DNA of 29,137 nucleotides from an uncultured Elusimicrobium sp. (GCA_946061795.1 CAMGSK010000001.1:1-29137), one strand, 5' to 3'. Positions 1 through 7,687 are shown, numbered from the stretch's first letter. Notes: generated by a model not told the origin, from the letters alone. Program-made: numbers and translations.

Positions 1-361
1 GAAGGACGTGGCCGCGGGCGCAAGCATCAGTTATAACCGCAGCTTTATCGCCCCGCGCGCCATGAAAGTGGCCACCATTCCCGTCGGGTACGGGGACGGA
101 TATTTGCGCGCGCTTTCCAACCGGGCCGAAGTGCTGATAGGGGCCCGCCGCTGCCGCGTGCTGGGCAATATTACCATGGATATGTGCATGGTGGATTTGA
201 CGTCCGTCCCGCAGGCGCGGGTCGGGGACGAAGTGGTGTTAATCGGCCGGCAGGGCGGGGAAGAAATCCGCGCTAGGGAGTTGGCGGACAAGGCGGGCAC
301 GATTGATTATGAACTGACCACGCTTTTGACGGCGCGCGTCCCGAGGTTTTATAAAGAGTAA
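1..361 (+). CDS. alr: Alanine racemase, C-terminal part (5' end outside window)
   Basis: PLP-dependent enzyme that converts L-alanine to D-alanine in the cytoplasm for peptidoglycan synthesis. Only the C-terminal beta domain is present; the frame is already open at base 2 and the start lies upstream. The ISYNRSF stretch matches the conserved segment holding the catalytic Tyr of the dimer partner (usually SYGRT). GYGDGYLR and the MDM motif after VLGNIT are further Alr C-domain hallmarks. The stop is three bases before the mlaE start, so the gene probably leads or belongs to the following lipid-transport operon. The family assignment is firm; activity cannot be judged because the PLP-lysine domain is not in view. 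Confidence 0.93.
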   Translation, partial: KDVAAGASISYNRSFIAPRAMKVATIPVGYGDGYLRALSNRAEVLIGARRCRVLGNITMDMCMVDLTSVPQARVGDEVVLIGRQGGEEIRARELADKAGTIDYELTTLLTARVPRFYKE

Positions 362-364
362 ATT

Positions 365-1141
365 ATGTTTACTTCTCTGGGCAAATTGATGTTGCGGTGG
401 ATGAATCAGGTGGGCGGCGCGGCCGATATGGTGCGCTCCATCGGGTTTTGGCTGGTGCGTTCTCGGTTTGAATTTTCCCAGTTTGTGCGCCAGAGCGTGA
501 CGATAGGGGTGGATTCTTTCGGCGTGACCGCGCTGACCAGCCTGTTTACCGGCATGGTGCTGGCTTTGCAGGCGGGAAATACCATCGGCAATATTTTCGG
601 CGAACCGATTTTTGTGGGCACGATTGTGGCGTTTTCCCTCATCCGCGAACTTGGCCCCGTGCTGACGGGCGTGGTGGTGGCCGGCCGCGCCGGAGCCGCC
701 GTGACGGCGCATATCGGCACCATGGCGGTCACGGAACAGCTTTCCGCACTTTACACGCTGGGAACCAATCCTACGCAATATTTGGTCATTCCCCGTATGT
801 TTGCGTTTTTGCTGACGATGCCCATTCTAACGCTTTTTTCCAATTTGTTCGGCGTAGTGGGCGGATATTTGGTGGCGGTGTATGCGCTGGGGGTGCCGGG
901 CGAAGTATATTTGACCGATATTAACACCTTTATGGACAGCGCCGATTTTATGCACGGATTTTTGAAGTCTTTTATTTTTGCGTTTCTGGTGGCGACGGTC
1001 TGCTGCTACAAAGGCGTCAGCACCCGCGGCGGAGCCGAAGGGGTGGGCAAAGCCACCACCGGAGCGGTGGTCACGTGCATTGTAATGATTTTGGTGCTGG
1101 ATTATTTTTTGACCGCTATTTTGACGGCGTTCGGAATTTAA
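365..1141 (+). CDS. mlaE: MlaE/YrbE-family ABC permease for lipid transport
   Basis: Inner-membrane permease of an MCE-type ABC transporter that moves phospholipids between inner and outer membrane. At 258 residues it has the usual family length, with an amphipathic N-terminal segment and about five hydrophobic spans. The conserved family core is visible: an FTGMVLALQAG-like stretch, then RELGPVLTGVVVAGRAGAA, and AEGVGKATTGAVV near the end. Its stop abuts the mlaF start with no gap, implying translational coupling. The order permease, ATPase, MCE protein is the mlaEFD order. Substrate direction cannot be read from sequence. Confidence 0.95.
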   Translation: MFTSLGKLMLRWMNQVGGAADMVRSIGFWLVRSRFEFSQFVRQSVTIGVDSFGVTALTSLFTGMVLALQAGNTIGNIFGEPIFVGTIVAFSLIRELGPVLTGVVVAGRAGAAVTAHIGTMAVTEQLSALYTLGTNPTQYLVIPRMFAFLLTMPILTLFSNLFGVVGGYLVAVYALGVPGEVYLTDINTFMDSADFMHGFLKSFIFAFLVATVCCYKGVSTRGGAEGVGKATTGAVVTCIVMILVLDYFLTAILTAFGI

Positions 1142-1906
1142 ATGATAGAAATAAAACATTTGCGCAAAAGTTTCGGTTCGCACGTGGTGCTCAAAGACGT
1201 GAACCTAAAAATTGAAGAAGGGAAGGTGACTTCCATTCTGGGCGGTTCCGGCTCGGGCAAAAGTACGCTGATTAAGTGCCTGATGCGGCTGGAAGACGCC
1301 ACTTCCGGCGAAATTTTGGTCAACGGCAAAAATATCACCCGTGTGACCGATCCCGTGCGTTTGGCGGCGGTGCGGCGGCATTTTGGATATTTGTTTCAAG
1401 ACAGCGCGTTGTTTGATTCTATGACGGTGGGAGAAAATGTGGCGTTCGGGCTGCAATATCTGACCGACGTTCCCAAATCCCGCTACGCTGATGTGGTAAA
1501 AGAAAAACTGGCCATGGTGGGCCTGAAAGAAGAAGTGGCCCGTTTAAACCCGTCCGAGCTGTCCGGCGGAATGCGCAAACGCGTCAGTTTGGCGCGCGTG
1601 CTGGCCGTCAGCCCGCAATGTATTTTATACGATGAACCGACCACCGGCCTGGACCCGATCATGTCCGATATTATCAGCGATCTGATTCTGGATATGAAAA
1701 AGAAAATCGGCGTCACTTCCGTGGTGATTACGCATGACATGCATTCGGCGTTTAAAATATCGGACTATATCGCTTTTTTGTACGAAGGGGAAATTATGCT
1801 TTACGGCACGCCGGAAGATTTCCGCAAGACGGATAATCCGTACGTGCGGCAGTTTGTGGACGGCTCCAGCCACGGGCCCATACAAATGAAACTAATGAAA
1901 AATTAG
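1142..1906 (+). CDS. mlaF: MlaF-family ABC transporter ATPase
   Basis: Cytoplasmic ATPase that drives the MlaE permease. All nucleotide-binding elements are intact: Walker A GGSGSGKST (residues 34-42), Q-loop Gln86 in YLFQDSALF, signature LSGGMRKRVSLAR (140-152), Walker B CILYDEPTTGLDP (160-172) and H-loop His198 in VVITHDM. Length (254 aa) is normal. The start directly follows the mlaE stop, so it relies on coupling or an SD inside mlaE. The C-terminal tail after the H-loop is short, as in MlaF. A gap of 53 nt separates it from mlaD. Confidence 0.96.
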   Translation: MIEIKHLRKSFGSHVVLKDVNLKIEEGKVTSILGGSGSGKSTLIKCLMRLEDATSGEILVNGKNITRVTDPVRLAAVRRHFGYLFQDSALFDSMTVGENVAFGLQYLTDVPKSRYADVVKEKLAMVGLKEEVARLNPSELSGGMRKRVSLARVLAVSPQCILYDEPTTGLDPIMSDIISDLILDMKKKIGVTSVVITHDMHSAFKISDYIAFLYEGEIMLYGTPEDFRKTDNPYVRQFVDGSSHGPIQMKLMKN

Positions 1907-1959
1907 ACGGCTTCCATGCCAACAAAATTATTTAAATTCATTTAAGGTAGAATAAAATC

Positions 1960-3228
1960 ATGAAACCGGAAACAAAATTAGGCGTATTTACCGTGCTGGG
2001 GCTGATAGTCCTGGGATTTAGTTTGTATTTTTTGGGCGGATTTTCCATTACCCGCACCTATGATTTGAACGTGGAATTTGCCGACGTTTCCGGCTTGCCG
2101 GTCAAAGCCGCGGTGAAACTCTCCGGCGTGGAAGTGGGAAAGGTCAAAGCCATTAAAATAGAAAACCAAAAAGTCATCGTGGTGGCGGCCATCAATGAAG
2201 GCGTGCCTTTATATAAAGGGGCCCAGTTTTCCGTGGTAATGACGGGCATTATCGGCAGCAAATACGTCAAAGTCACGCAGGGGGAAGAGGCGTTGGGCCT
2301 GCTTAAAGACGGGGATTATGTTTCCGGCCTGAACGAAAAACCGATGGACGAACAAATCGCCGATACGATGAAAAGCGTCCGCCAGCTGGTGGACAGCATT
2401 AACAACCAGGGCCAGTTCGGCGCCCAGCTTAACGAAGCCATGCGCGACGTGCGCCAGCTTTCCGCCAACGTCAACCAACTGGTGGTCACACTACGTCCCT
2501 ACATCTCTCAGTCTATGCAAAATTTGGAACAAATCACGGATAAGTTAAACGCCGTGATGGACAATATCGCCAATCAAGACGGCGTGCTGGGCACTTTGAT
2601 TAAGGACGAAGAGATGAAGACGCAGGTCAAACAAAGCGTCAGCGAGCTGAAAGACACCATGACGGAAGTGAAATCTTTTGTGGGCAAGATGAGCCGTTTC
2701 CGCGTGTATTGGGATTTTGACTTTTTCTACGCCACTTCCGCCGGAGTGGCCAGCAGCGATTTGGCGTTGGAAATTTTCCCGTCCAGTGGCTATACGTATT
2801 ACCGGGCGGGCATAGCCAACGTCGGCAACGAAGACGATACCCTGGATGACAAGGATTATATAGAGCGCAACAAACTGGACTTGCGTTTCGGGTTGTATAA
2901 CCGCTGGGCCAATATTTCCGCCGGTATGATACGCGGCGCGGGCGGCGTGGCGTTGGAAGTCAAACCTTTTTACAATCATGAATTTTTGCAGCGTTTTACC
3001 GCCGGGGTGGAATTTTCTGACTGGGGACGCGACCGCGTAATTAACGGCCGTTTGTTCAATAAACCCAATCTTTCCTACGGCGTGGATTACCGCGTGAGCA
3101 AGTATTTCTCCGTGGGCGCGTGGATGCGCGATACGATGGAAACCAACTATTTCAACGTAAAAGCCAATATCTCGTTTAACGACCAGGACATTTCTTCGTT
3201 CTTCGGTCTGGCCACCATGGCGCGTTAG
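1960..3228 (+). CDS. mlaD: MlaD-like MCE protein with C-terminal beta-rich (barrel-like) domain
   Basis: Periplasmic lipid-binding subunit of the MCE transporter, anchored in the inner membrane. Residues about 8-30 form one transmembrane helix, 35-115 the MCE domain (VEFADVSGLPVKAAVKLSGV, GIIGSKYVKV), and 125-245 a long helical stretch rich in Gln, Asn and Val, as in MCE helical tubes. The extra part is residues 248-422: alternating aromatic/polar strands (RVYWDFDFFY, KLDLRFGLYNRW, LSYGVDYRVSKYFSVG, YFNVKANISF) that resemble an outer-membrane barrel more than a soluble domain. Usual MlaD is about 150-180 aa, so this is a large extension. It could span the envelope by itself. The MCE part is certain; the barrel is inference. 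SD-like AAGG lies about 11 nt upstream. Confidence 0.88.
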   Translation: MKPETKLGVFTVLGLIVLGFSLYFLGGFSITRTYDLNVEFADVSGLPVKAAVKLSGVEVGKVKAIKIENQKVIVVAAINEGVPLYKGAQFSVVMTGIIGSKYVKVTQGEEALGLLKDGDYVSGLNEKPMDEQIADTMKSVRQLVDSINNQGQFGAQLNEAMRDVRQLSANVNQLVVTLRPYISQSMQNLEQITDKLNAVMDNIANQDGVLGTLIKDEEMKTQVKQSVSELKDTMTEVKSFVGKMSRFRVYWDFDFFYATSAGVASSDLALEIFPSSGYTYYRAGIANVGNEDDTLDDKDYIERNKLDLRFGLYNRWANISAGMIRGAGGVALEVKPFYNHEFLQRFTAGVEFSDWGRDRVINGRLFNKPNLSYGVDYRVSKYFSVGAWMRDTMETNYFNVKANISFNDQDISSFFGLATMAR

Positions 3229-3235
3229 GAGCGGT

Positions 3236-4600
3236 ATGAAATTTAAAACGGTGTTCGTGTGCCAAAAATGCGGGTATGAGTCGCCAAAATGGGCCGGAAA
3301 ATGTCCGGAGTGCGGCGAATGGAATACCCTGCAGGAAGAAGTGAAACAGCAGGAAAGCAAAAAGGAAAAACGCACGCGCTCGTTTACGGATTTTTCCTCT
3401 GAAGTCGTTAAACTTTCCGAAGGCAAGGCCGCCCATGAAGCGCGCATTCCCACGGGAATCGGCGAGTTTGACCGCCTGTTGGGGGGAGGGCTGGTCAAAG
3501 GTCAGCTGACGCTGCTGGCCGGCGCACCGGGTATCGGCAAAAGCACGCTGATGCTGCAGGTGGCCGACGCTTTGGCCAGAGAGCGTAAAGTCCTTTATAT
3601 TTCCGGCGAGGAAAGCATTGGCCAAATTTCCGGCCGCGCCCAAAGACTGGGCGTGAAAAACGACAATATCTTTCTGCATTGTGAAACCAATATCCAAAAC
3701 ATCGTGGAATCCGTGGAGAAGGTAAATCCCGACGTGCTGGTGCTGGACTCTATCCAAACCGTATATCATCCGGATTTTACGTCTTCCGCCGGCACCGTCG
3801 GCCAAGTGCGCGAATGCGCGGCCGAGCTGGTACGCTTGTGCAAGCCCAAAGGCATTATCACTTTCGTGTTGGGGCACGTCACTAAGGACGGAGAGTTGGC
3901 CGGACCGAAAATTTTGGAGCATATGGTGGACTGCGTATTGTATTTTGACACGGAGAAAGACAACGTGCTGCGCCTGTTGCGTCCGCATAAAAACCGCTTT
4001 GGTTCCACCTCGGAAATCGGTCTGTTTAAAATGACGGGAGCCGGATTGGAAGGGCTGGAAAACGCCGGAGAATATTTCGCGCAGACTTCCGCCCGTTCCG
4101 CCTTAAAAGGCCGCGCCTATACGCTGGCTTTGGAAGGTTCCCGCCCGCTGCTGACCGAAGTGCAGGCTTTGGCCAGTCCGACGCATTATCCCTTCCCGCG
4201 CCGCGTGGCGACGGGGGTGGATTTGAACCGCTGTCTGATGCTTTTCGCCGCACTGGAAAAGCACGTCGGGCTAAGCTTGGACAATAAAGACGTTTACGTC
4301 AGTATCGCCGGGGGGGTAAAACTCAAAGACCCCGCGCTGGATCTGGCCATATGCGCCGCCGTTATCAGTTCGGTCAAAGACGCGGCCGTGCCGCATGACT
4401 GGATTTTCTTGGCCGAGGTGGGCATTTTGGGCCAAATCGCCAAGGTGCCGTTAATGGACCGCCGGCTGGAAGAAGCGCAGCGGCTGGGATTTAAAAAAGC
4501 GTTTTGCGCTCCCGTATCCTCCGCGGAGAAACAAAAACTCTCTTCCCTGTCCTTGGCGGAAATCACCGAAATCAATGAGCTGGCTTTAAAACTGCGCTGA
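3236..4600 (+). CDS. radA: DNA repair protein RadA (Sms)
   Basis: RecA-like branch-migration helicase used in recombinational repair. Order of parts: a four-Cys zinc finger (Cys9, 12, 23, 26), a linker, the ATPase core with Walker A GAPGIGKST (96-104) and Walker B VLVLDSI, the RadA-specific KNRFG motif (252-256), then the C-terminal Lon-protease-like domain (SIAGGVKLKDPALDLAI). Length 454 aa is typical. The start has AGGAG about 6 nt upstream and lies 7 nt after the mlaD stop, so it is read as the last gene of the lipid-transport operon. A strong terminator follows. Confidence 0.97.
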   Translation: MKFKTVFVCQKCGYESPKWAGKCPECGEWNTLQEEVKQQESKKEKRTRSFTDFSSEVVKLSEGKAAHEARIPTGIGEFDRLLGGGLVKGQLTLLAGAPGIGKSTLMLQVADALARERKVLYISGEESIGQISGRAQRLGVKNDNIFLHCETNIQNIVESVEKVNPDVLVLDSIQTVYHPDFTSSAGTVGQVRECAAELVRLCKPKGIITFVLGHVTKDGELAGPKILEHMVDCVLYFDTEKDNVLRLLRPHKNRFGSTSEIGLFKMTGAGLEGLENAGEYFAQTSARSALKGRAYTLALEGSRPLLTEVQALASPTHYPFPRRVATGVDLNRCLMLFAALEKHVGLSLDNKDVYVSIAGGVKLKDPALDLAICAAVISSVKDAAVPHDWIFLAEVGILGQIAKVPLMDRRLEEAQRLGFKKAFCAPVSSAEKQKLSSLSLAEITEINELALKLR

Positions 4601-4624
4601 GCCGGATATTGCGCTTTTTCCAGA

Positions 4625-4656
4625 ATGCCCCGGGTTTTTGCCCGGGGTATTTTTTT
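4625..4656 (+). terminator. Rho-independent terminator after radA
   Basis: Ten-bp stem (4625-4634 with 4641-4650, including CCCCGGG/CCCGGGG and one G-T pair), loop TTTTTG, followed by seven T. It ends the alr-mla-radA operon. Confidence 0.93.
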
Positions 4657-4693
4657 CGTCGTTAGAGGAGTTGTTTGGTTGCCGGGAAGAGCC

Positions 4694-4728
4694 TTGACGC
4701 ATTTTTTTTTTTTTGATAAATTTTACAT
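4694..4728 (+). promoter_or_regulatory. Prepilin promoter with T13 spacer, apparently leaderless
   Basis: A -35-like TTGACG (4694-4699) is followed by CA, thirteen T, GA and then TAAATT (4717-4722) as a -10-like box, giving a 17-bp spacer (GATAAA at 15 bp is an alternative). Counting 6-7 bases from this -10 puts the transcript start at or next to the ATG at 4729. No Shine-Dalgarno sequence exists in the T/A-only stretch before the ATG, which fits a leaderless mRNA. The same cassette with T12 occurs before the second prepilin. No transcript data are available to confirm the start. Confidence 0.6.
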
Positions 4729-4749
4729 ATGAATAAAATTTATCAAAAA
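4710..4749. repeat. 16-bp perfect palindrome centred on the prepilin start codon
   Basis: TTTTTGATAAATTTTA (4710-4725) and its exact reverse complement (4734-4749) flank the 8-nt loop CATATGAA, which contains the start codon. The identical structure surrounds the second prepilin start at 12923. It may act as an operator in DNA, or as an RNA hairpin if transcription starts upstream. Confidence 0.85.
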
Positions 4750-5253
4750 TTTCTCTCCGGCGGAAAAAACGCCGGATTTACGCTGATAGAACTGCTGGTG
4801 GTGGTGTTAATCATCGGTATTTTGTCTGCGATTGCATTGCCGCAATATACGGCGACGGTGGAAAAGGCTCGTGCAGTGGAAGCCGTGGCAAATATCAAAG
4901 TGATGACGGATGCTGCTTCTTTATTTATCTTGGAAAATCCCTCTTCGGAGCAAACTTGTTTTTCTGACTTCGGCGTGACGGAGCTTTCCGGAGGCGCATG
5001 GACGGACGGTTGGTATCAAACGAAATATTTTGAATATCAAGGTTTGTGTATTACCAACGGAAGGGGAAGCATGGATGTTAACCGCAGGGATGGAAATTAT
5101 TCGTTTTGGGTCACGAATGAGGGAGGAGGAGTTTGTGAAGGCACTGCGGGCACGTGGTGCAAGTCCTGCTTTACTCAATTAACGGATATAGGACGAAAAA
5201 TTTGCCGGGGACTGGAAAGCCAGGGCTTTATTTATGTAGATGGCGAACTTTAG
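4729..5253 (+). CDS. Type IV prepilin-like protein 1
   Basis: Secreted pilin or pseudopilin subunit. The 16-residue leader ends in KNAG; cleavage is expected before FTLIEL, leaving Phe1 and Glu5 of the mature helix, followed by the hydrophobic helix LLVVVLIIGILSAIALPQY. The variable globular part has about seven Cys (TCFSDF, CITN, GVCEG, WCKSC, ICRG) that could form disulfides. It stands alone between two terminators, away from any pilus assembly genes. The first 45 residues and the promoter cassette match the second prepilin while the rest differs. This suggests paralogues that share an expression and secretion cassette but display different surfaces. Minor pilin versus major subunit cannot be decided. 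Confidence 0.9.
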   Translation: MNKIYQKFLSGGKNAGFTLIELLVVVLIIGILSAIALPQYTATVEKARAVEAVANIKVMTDAASLFILENPSSEQTCFSDFGVTELSGGAWTDGWYQTKYFEYQGLCITNGRGSMDVNRRDGNYSFWVTNEGGGVCEGTAGTWCKSCFTQLTDIGRKICRGLESQGFIYVDGEL

Positions 5254-5302
5254 CCCTCTTTATCTGCTAGGCAAGCAGAAAAGTACAACAAGCTATTTAT
5301 AA

Positions 5303-5327
5303 AAACGGCTCCTTTAAGGAGCCGTTT
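5303..5327. terminator. Bidirectional terminator between prepilin 1 and yggU
   Basis: Perfect 12-bp inverted repeat AAACGGCTCCTT / AAGGAGCCGTTT around one central base. Its T-tail is better on the minus strand (TTTTTAT), so it serves yggU-yggS and probably also ends the prepilin transcript. Confidence 0.8.
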
Positions 5328-5350
5328 GAGTTTGTCACAAATCTGTTGAT

Positions 5351-5617
5351 TTAAGGAATGGAATCCATGATTTGGCGCAGTTCTTCTTCGCTTTTATCGC
5401 GCACTTCCACCGTTTTCTCTTTGCCTTTGGCGCCTTTGACGATGATAATCTGATCTTCCCGTACGGCGAAGAAATCCGCCAAAAAAGTTTTCATGATGGC
5501 GTTGGCCGGGTCGTCGTCCACTTTTTTGTTTTTGATTTTCATGCGCAGCACGCTTCCGATGCGGCTGATGATTTCGTTGCGTCCCGAAGTGGGGATAACA
5601 CGGACCTTAATAATCAT
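5351..5617 (-). CDS. yggU: DUF167 / YggU family protein
   Basis: Small conserved protein of unknown biochemical role (UPF0235). The family pattern is clear: an N-terminal strand MIIKVRVIPTSGRNEI, a central KIKNKKVDDDPANAIMKTFLADFF segment corresponding to the usual PP.dGKAN..l...la motif, then IIIVKGAKGKEKTVEV. The normal glycine-containing GKAN is weakly kept here (DPANA). At 88 aa the length is ordinary. Its start overlaps the end of yggS by 4 nt (ATGA), and pairing with yggS is common in bacteria, so both are one operon. Confidence 0.85.
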   Translation of the reverse strand: MIIKVRVIPTSGRNEIISRIGSVLRMKIKNKKVDDDPANAIMKTFLADFFAVREDQIIIVKGAKGKEKTVEVRDKSEEELRQIMDSIP

Positions 5618-6324
5618 ACTCCCTCCAAATTTGAAGCAAACAGTTTGCTGCCTACCCTGGGCAGCGTGGACCCTTCTTCTACCGCCGTTTCAAAATCTTC
5701 ACTCATACCCAGAGACAGAAATCTCTGCGGCAGTTGCGGCGGAAAATCCCGTTCAAAAGCTTCACGGACTTTTTTGAACAGTCCCCGCAGAGACTGCGGG
5801 TTATCCGTCTTGGGCGCAATGGCCATATAACCGCAAGGACGCAAAAAATCCAATTTTTTAAGCTCTTGAACCAGCAAAGGCGCTTCGTTAAAACTCACGC
5901 CGGATTGCGTCTGGCGGTCCGTCAATTTGATTTGCACCAAAACGCCCAGCGTTTTGTTTAATGCGCGCGCGCATGCATTGAGGCGCAGAGCGGTGTCAAT
6001 ATCGTCAATAGAATCTATAAAATCAAACAGCTTGGCGGCCTGCGCCGCTTTGTTTTTTTGCAAATGGCCGATGAAGTGTTTAGATATGTTGTACTTTGCA
6101 AAAGAGGGTTTTGTCCAGCGTTGGGCGGCCTGCTGAACGCGGCTTTCCCCAATGTGGCGTATCCGGCCGGACTCCAGCAGCGTCAGTACGTCTTGATCGG
6201 CGGCGTATTTTGTGACGGCCATTAAATTTACGTCTTCCGGCCGTCTGCCCGCCCGAAGGCAGGCCCGAGCGCACGCGGCTTGCGTCTTGTTTAAATTTTC
6301 AATTACATTATTGGCCGCATTCAT
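5614..6324 (-). CDS. yggS: PLP homeostasis protein, YggS/PROSC family
   Basis: Pyridoxal-phosphate-binding protein of the alanine racemase N-domain fold, with no known catalytic reaction; it buffers PLP and affects amino-acid balance. The PLP lysine lies in LMAVTKYAAD; HIGESRVQQAAQRW and FIGHLQKNKA are the family signatures (usually GENRVQ and IGxLQxNK), and FLSLGMSEDFETAVEEGST is the phosphate-binding end. The start is placed at the ATG giving MNAANN, with AAGGG about 5 nt upstream. An in-frame ATG 15 bases further up is adjacent to the promoter -10 box and so should not be in the mRNA. Confidence 0.93.
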   Translation of the reverse strand: MNAANNVIENLNKTQAACARACLRAGRRPEDVNLMAVTKYAADQDVLTLLESGRIRHIGESRVQQAAQRWTKPSFAKYNISKHFIGHLQKNKAAQAAKLFDFIDSIDDIDTALRLNACARALNKTLGVLVQIKLTDRQTQSGVSFNEAPLLVQELKKLDFLRPCGYMAIAPKTDNPQSLRGLFKKVREAFERDFPPQLPQRFLSLGMSEDFETAVEEGSTLPRVGSKLFASNLEGV

Positions 6325-6339
6325 AAAAACCCTTGACAT

Positions 6340-6368
6340 ATTATATCAAAATTTACTTAAATCCTCAA
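6340..6368 (-). promoter_or_regulatory. Promoter of yggS-yggU
   Basis: On the minus strand TTGAGG (6368-6363), a 17-bp spacer and a perfect TATAAT (6345-6340). The expected start of transcription is about 12 nt before the chosen yggS start codon. Confidence 0.8.
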
Positions 6369-6577
6369 TTCTTCATAAATCTCCCAAATGTTTTTCTCCG
6401 TCGTAAAATAAAATAAGAATATTTTTTTCAAAAATGTGAAGAATACTGAGCCGAGCGGTAGCGTTTAAATAAATTTTTCAGGATAGAAGCGGCGTTGTGG
6501 AAATCTTAGACAGAAAAAAGCAAAGGATATTTTCCGGCGGACAGGACAAGTCCATGTTCCTTAAGATGCCTGAAGCG

Positions 6578-6612
6578 CAAAAAAAGAGCCCTCCGCATAG
6601 TATCGGAGGACT
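6578..6612 (-). terminator. Rho-independent terminator (minus strand)
   Basis: Read on the minus strand: AGAGTCCTCCG, loop ATACTATG, CGGAGGGCTCT, then a run of T. The stem has one mismatch and the T-tail is strong. No intact gene precedes it. It lies directly after the stop of the decayed-looking reading frame described for 6613-6983. Confidence 0.8.
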
Positions 6613-6983
6613 CTACTTTTGTTCTGGCATGTTTTTTCCTTCCCCGCAACGTTGGTTCGGCGGTCACAGGGCAGTTCCACTCTTCCGGCAAAATCCGCAT
6701 TCGCTCCGGCCCAAGTTTTCGGCGGCTCCGCTCCCTCCTGTGGAAGCGGACCGAAACGGATGAACCGCTTACGGCGTGCAAATTTTGCAATTTCAAGGAA
6801 CGTGTCTTTTCTGCTTCAAAGCCGTGTACTTATATCCCGCCGCTTAACGCGTGCGTGACCGGCGCGGCCCGACCAGTTTCTATGTCCGCCCGCCGTCCGG
6901 CGTCTTCAGGCCGGGCTGGCAAAGCAAACAAATTTTCTGTCCTGCATACCCCAAACGCATTGGAGGGGCGTGTCCTTAGTATA
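6613..6983 (-). pseudogene. Possible decayed zinc-ribbon gene or ncRNA, downstream of the XRE regulator
   Basis: This 370-base stretch has no intact gene. On the minus strand it starts with promoter-like TTGTTT (7005-7000), a 16-bp spacer and TATACT (6983-6978), and ends at a strong terminator, so it is probably transcribed. A short frame gives MRLGYAGQKICLLCQPGLK. Further down another frame, broken by TGA and TAA codons, gives NCKICTP, SECGFCRKSG and finally NQRCGEGKNMPEQK with a TAG immediately before the terminator. Three CxxC pairs in order suggest a worn-out Cys-rich protein gene. A structured RNA is the alternative. Neither can be proved from this sequence. Confidence 0.3.
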
Positions 6984-7009
6984 AGCGTTTTTTTAAAAAA
7001 AACAAGGGG

Positions 7010-7687
7010 TCACACTCCGCATATGCGCCGGACGATGCGGCCCAGCGGGCACGCTTGCCCCTGCGGCAAGGGTGCGTCTTTGGCGTTTAAGCCCTGCAAA
7101 ATGCGTATTTCGCCCTTTTTGGTGTAGTGCCCGGCAAGATATCCCTCATTCGTTTTCCACAACATAACGTGTTGCTCCGACGGGACGTCCGTCGGTTGCA
7201 CAAAGCACAAATCGTCCCCGTCTTTTGCGTCAGCCAAACCCGCGTTAGAACTGCGGATAATATATTTTGCGCCTAAAGCGTATCTTCTGGGAACGCTCCA
7301 CCATTCGATGATTTCGCTTTCGTCATATTGCGGGAAAGCGTCCGGCACCGAATTTAGGAACGGAAGCCTGACCGTATTGCTTTGACATTCTTCTTCCGTC
7401 CCGGCGGAATAGACGTCCTCCTCCGTCTTTTCTCTTAACAGCTGCATGCGCGGGGAGGGTTCGGGATAAGTTGTTGTGCGGGAGTCAAACAGTTTTAATG
7501 CATCAAATAAATCTATGGAAAACAGTTCCGCCATTTTGTTGATATATCCTTTGGAGGGATGGCGTTTGCCCGTGGCCCATTGTGCGGTGGTGGCGGTGGA
7601 AACGCCCAATGTTTTTGCTAACTTGGCCTGTGCTCCTCTCAACACGCCGTTATTCCATTTTTCCAATTGTTTTTCAAATTTATTCAT
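7010..7687 (-). CDS. XRE-family regulator with S24/LexA-like C-terminal domain
   Basis: Probable transcriptional repressor. Residues about 15-50 form a Cro/CI-type helix-turn-helix (AKLAKTLGVSTATTAQWATG); residues 130-225 resemble the S24 peptidase-like domain of CI/LexA repressors (KYIIRSS, DGDDLCFVQP, GRIVRRI). The usual GDSM motif is not present (SSNAG stands there) and no Lys sits at the expected VKR position, so self-cleavage is doubtful and the domain may only dimerise. GGGAA lies about 5 nt before the start. A strong divergent promoter (7732-7761) starts 45 bases away, which is the classic position for its target. Neighbouring DNA is gene-poor, as in a prophage remnant, but no phage genes are present. 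Confidence 0.78.
   Translation of the reverse strand: MNKFEKQLEKWNNGVLRGAQAKLAKTLGVSTATTAQWATGKRHPSKGYINKMAELFSIDLFDALKLFDSRTTTYPEPSPRMQLLREKTEEDVYSAGTEEECQSNTVRLPFLNSVPDAFPQYDESEIIEWWSVPRRYALGAKYIIRSSNAGLADAKDGDDLCFVQPTDVPSEQHVMLWKTNEGYLAGHYTKKGEIRILQGLNAKDAPLPQGQACPLGRIVRRICGV

Noticed and set aside
6325..6339. Longer yggS start (MSRVF)
   Set aside because: That ATG directly follows the TATAAT box, upstream of the expected transcript start; the next ATG has an SD.
6613..6983. RNase P RNA or tmRNA
   Set aside because: Length would fit, but the hallmark GAGGAAAGTC and tRNA-like end motifs are absent; ACAGAAA alone is not enough.
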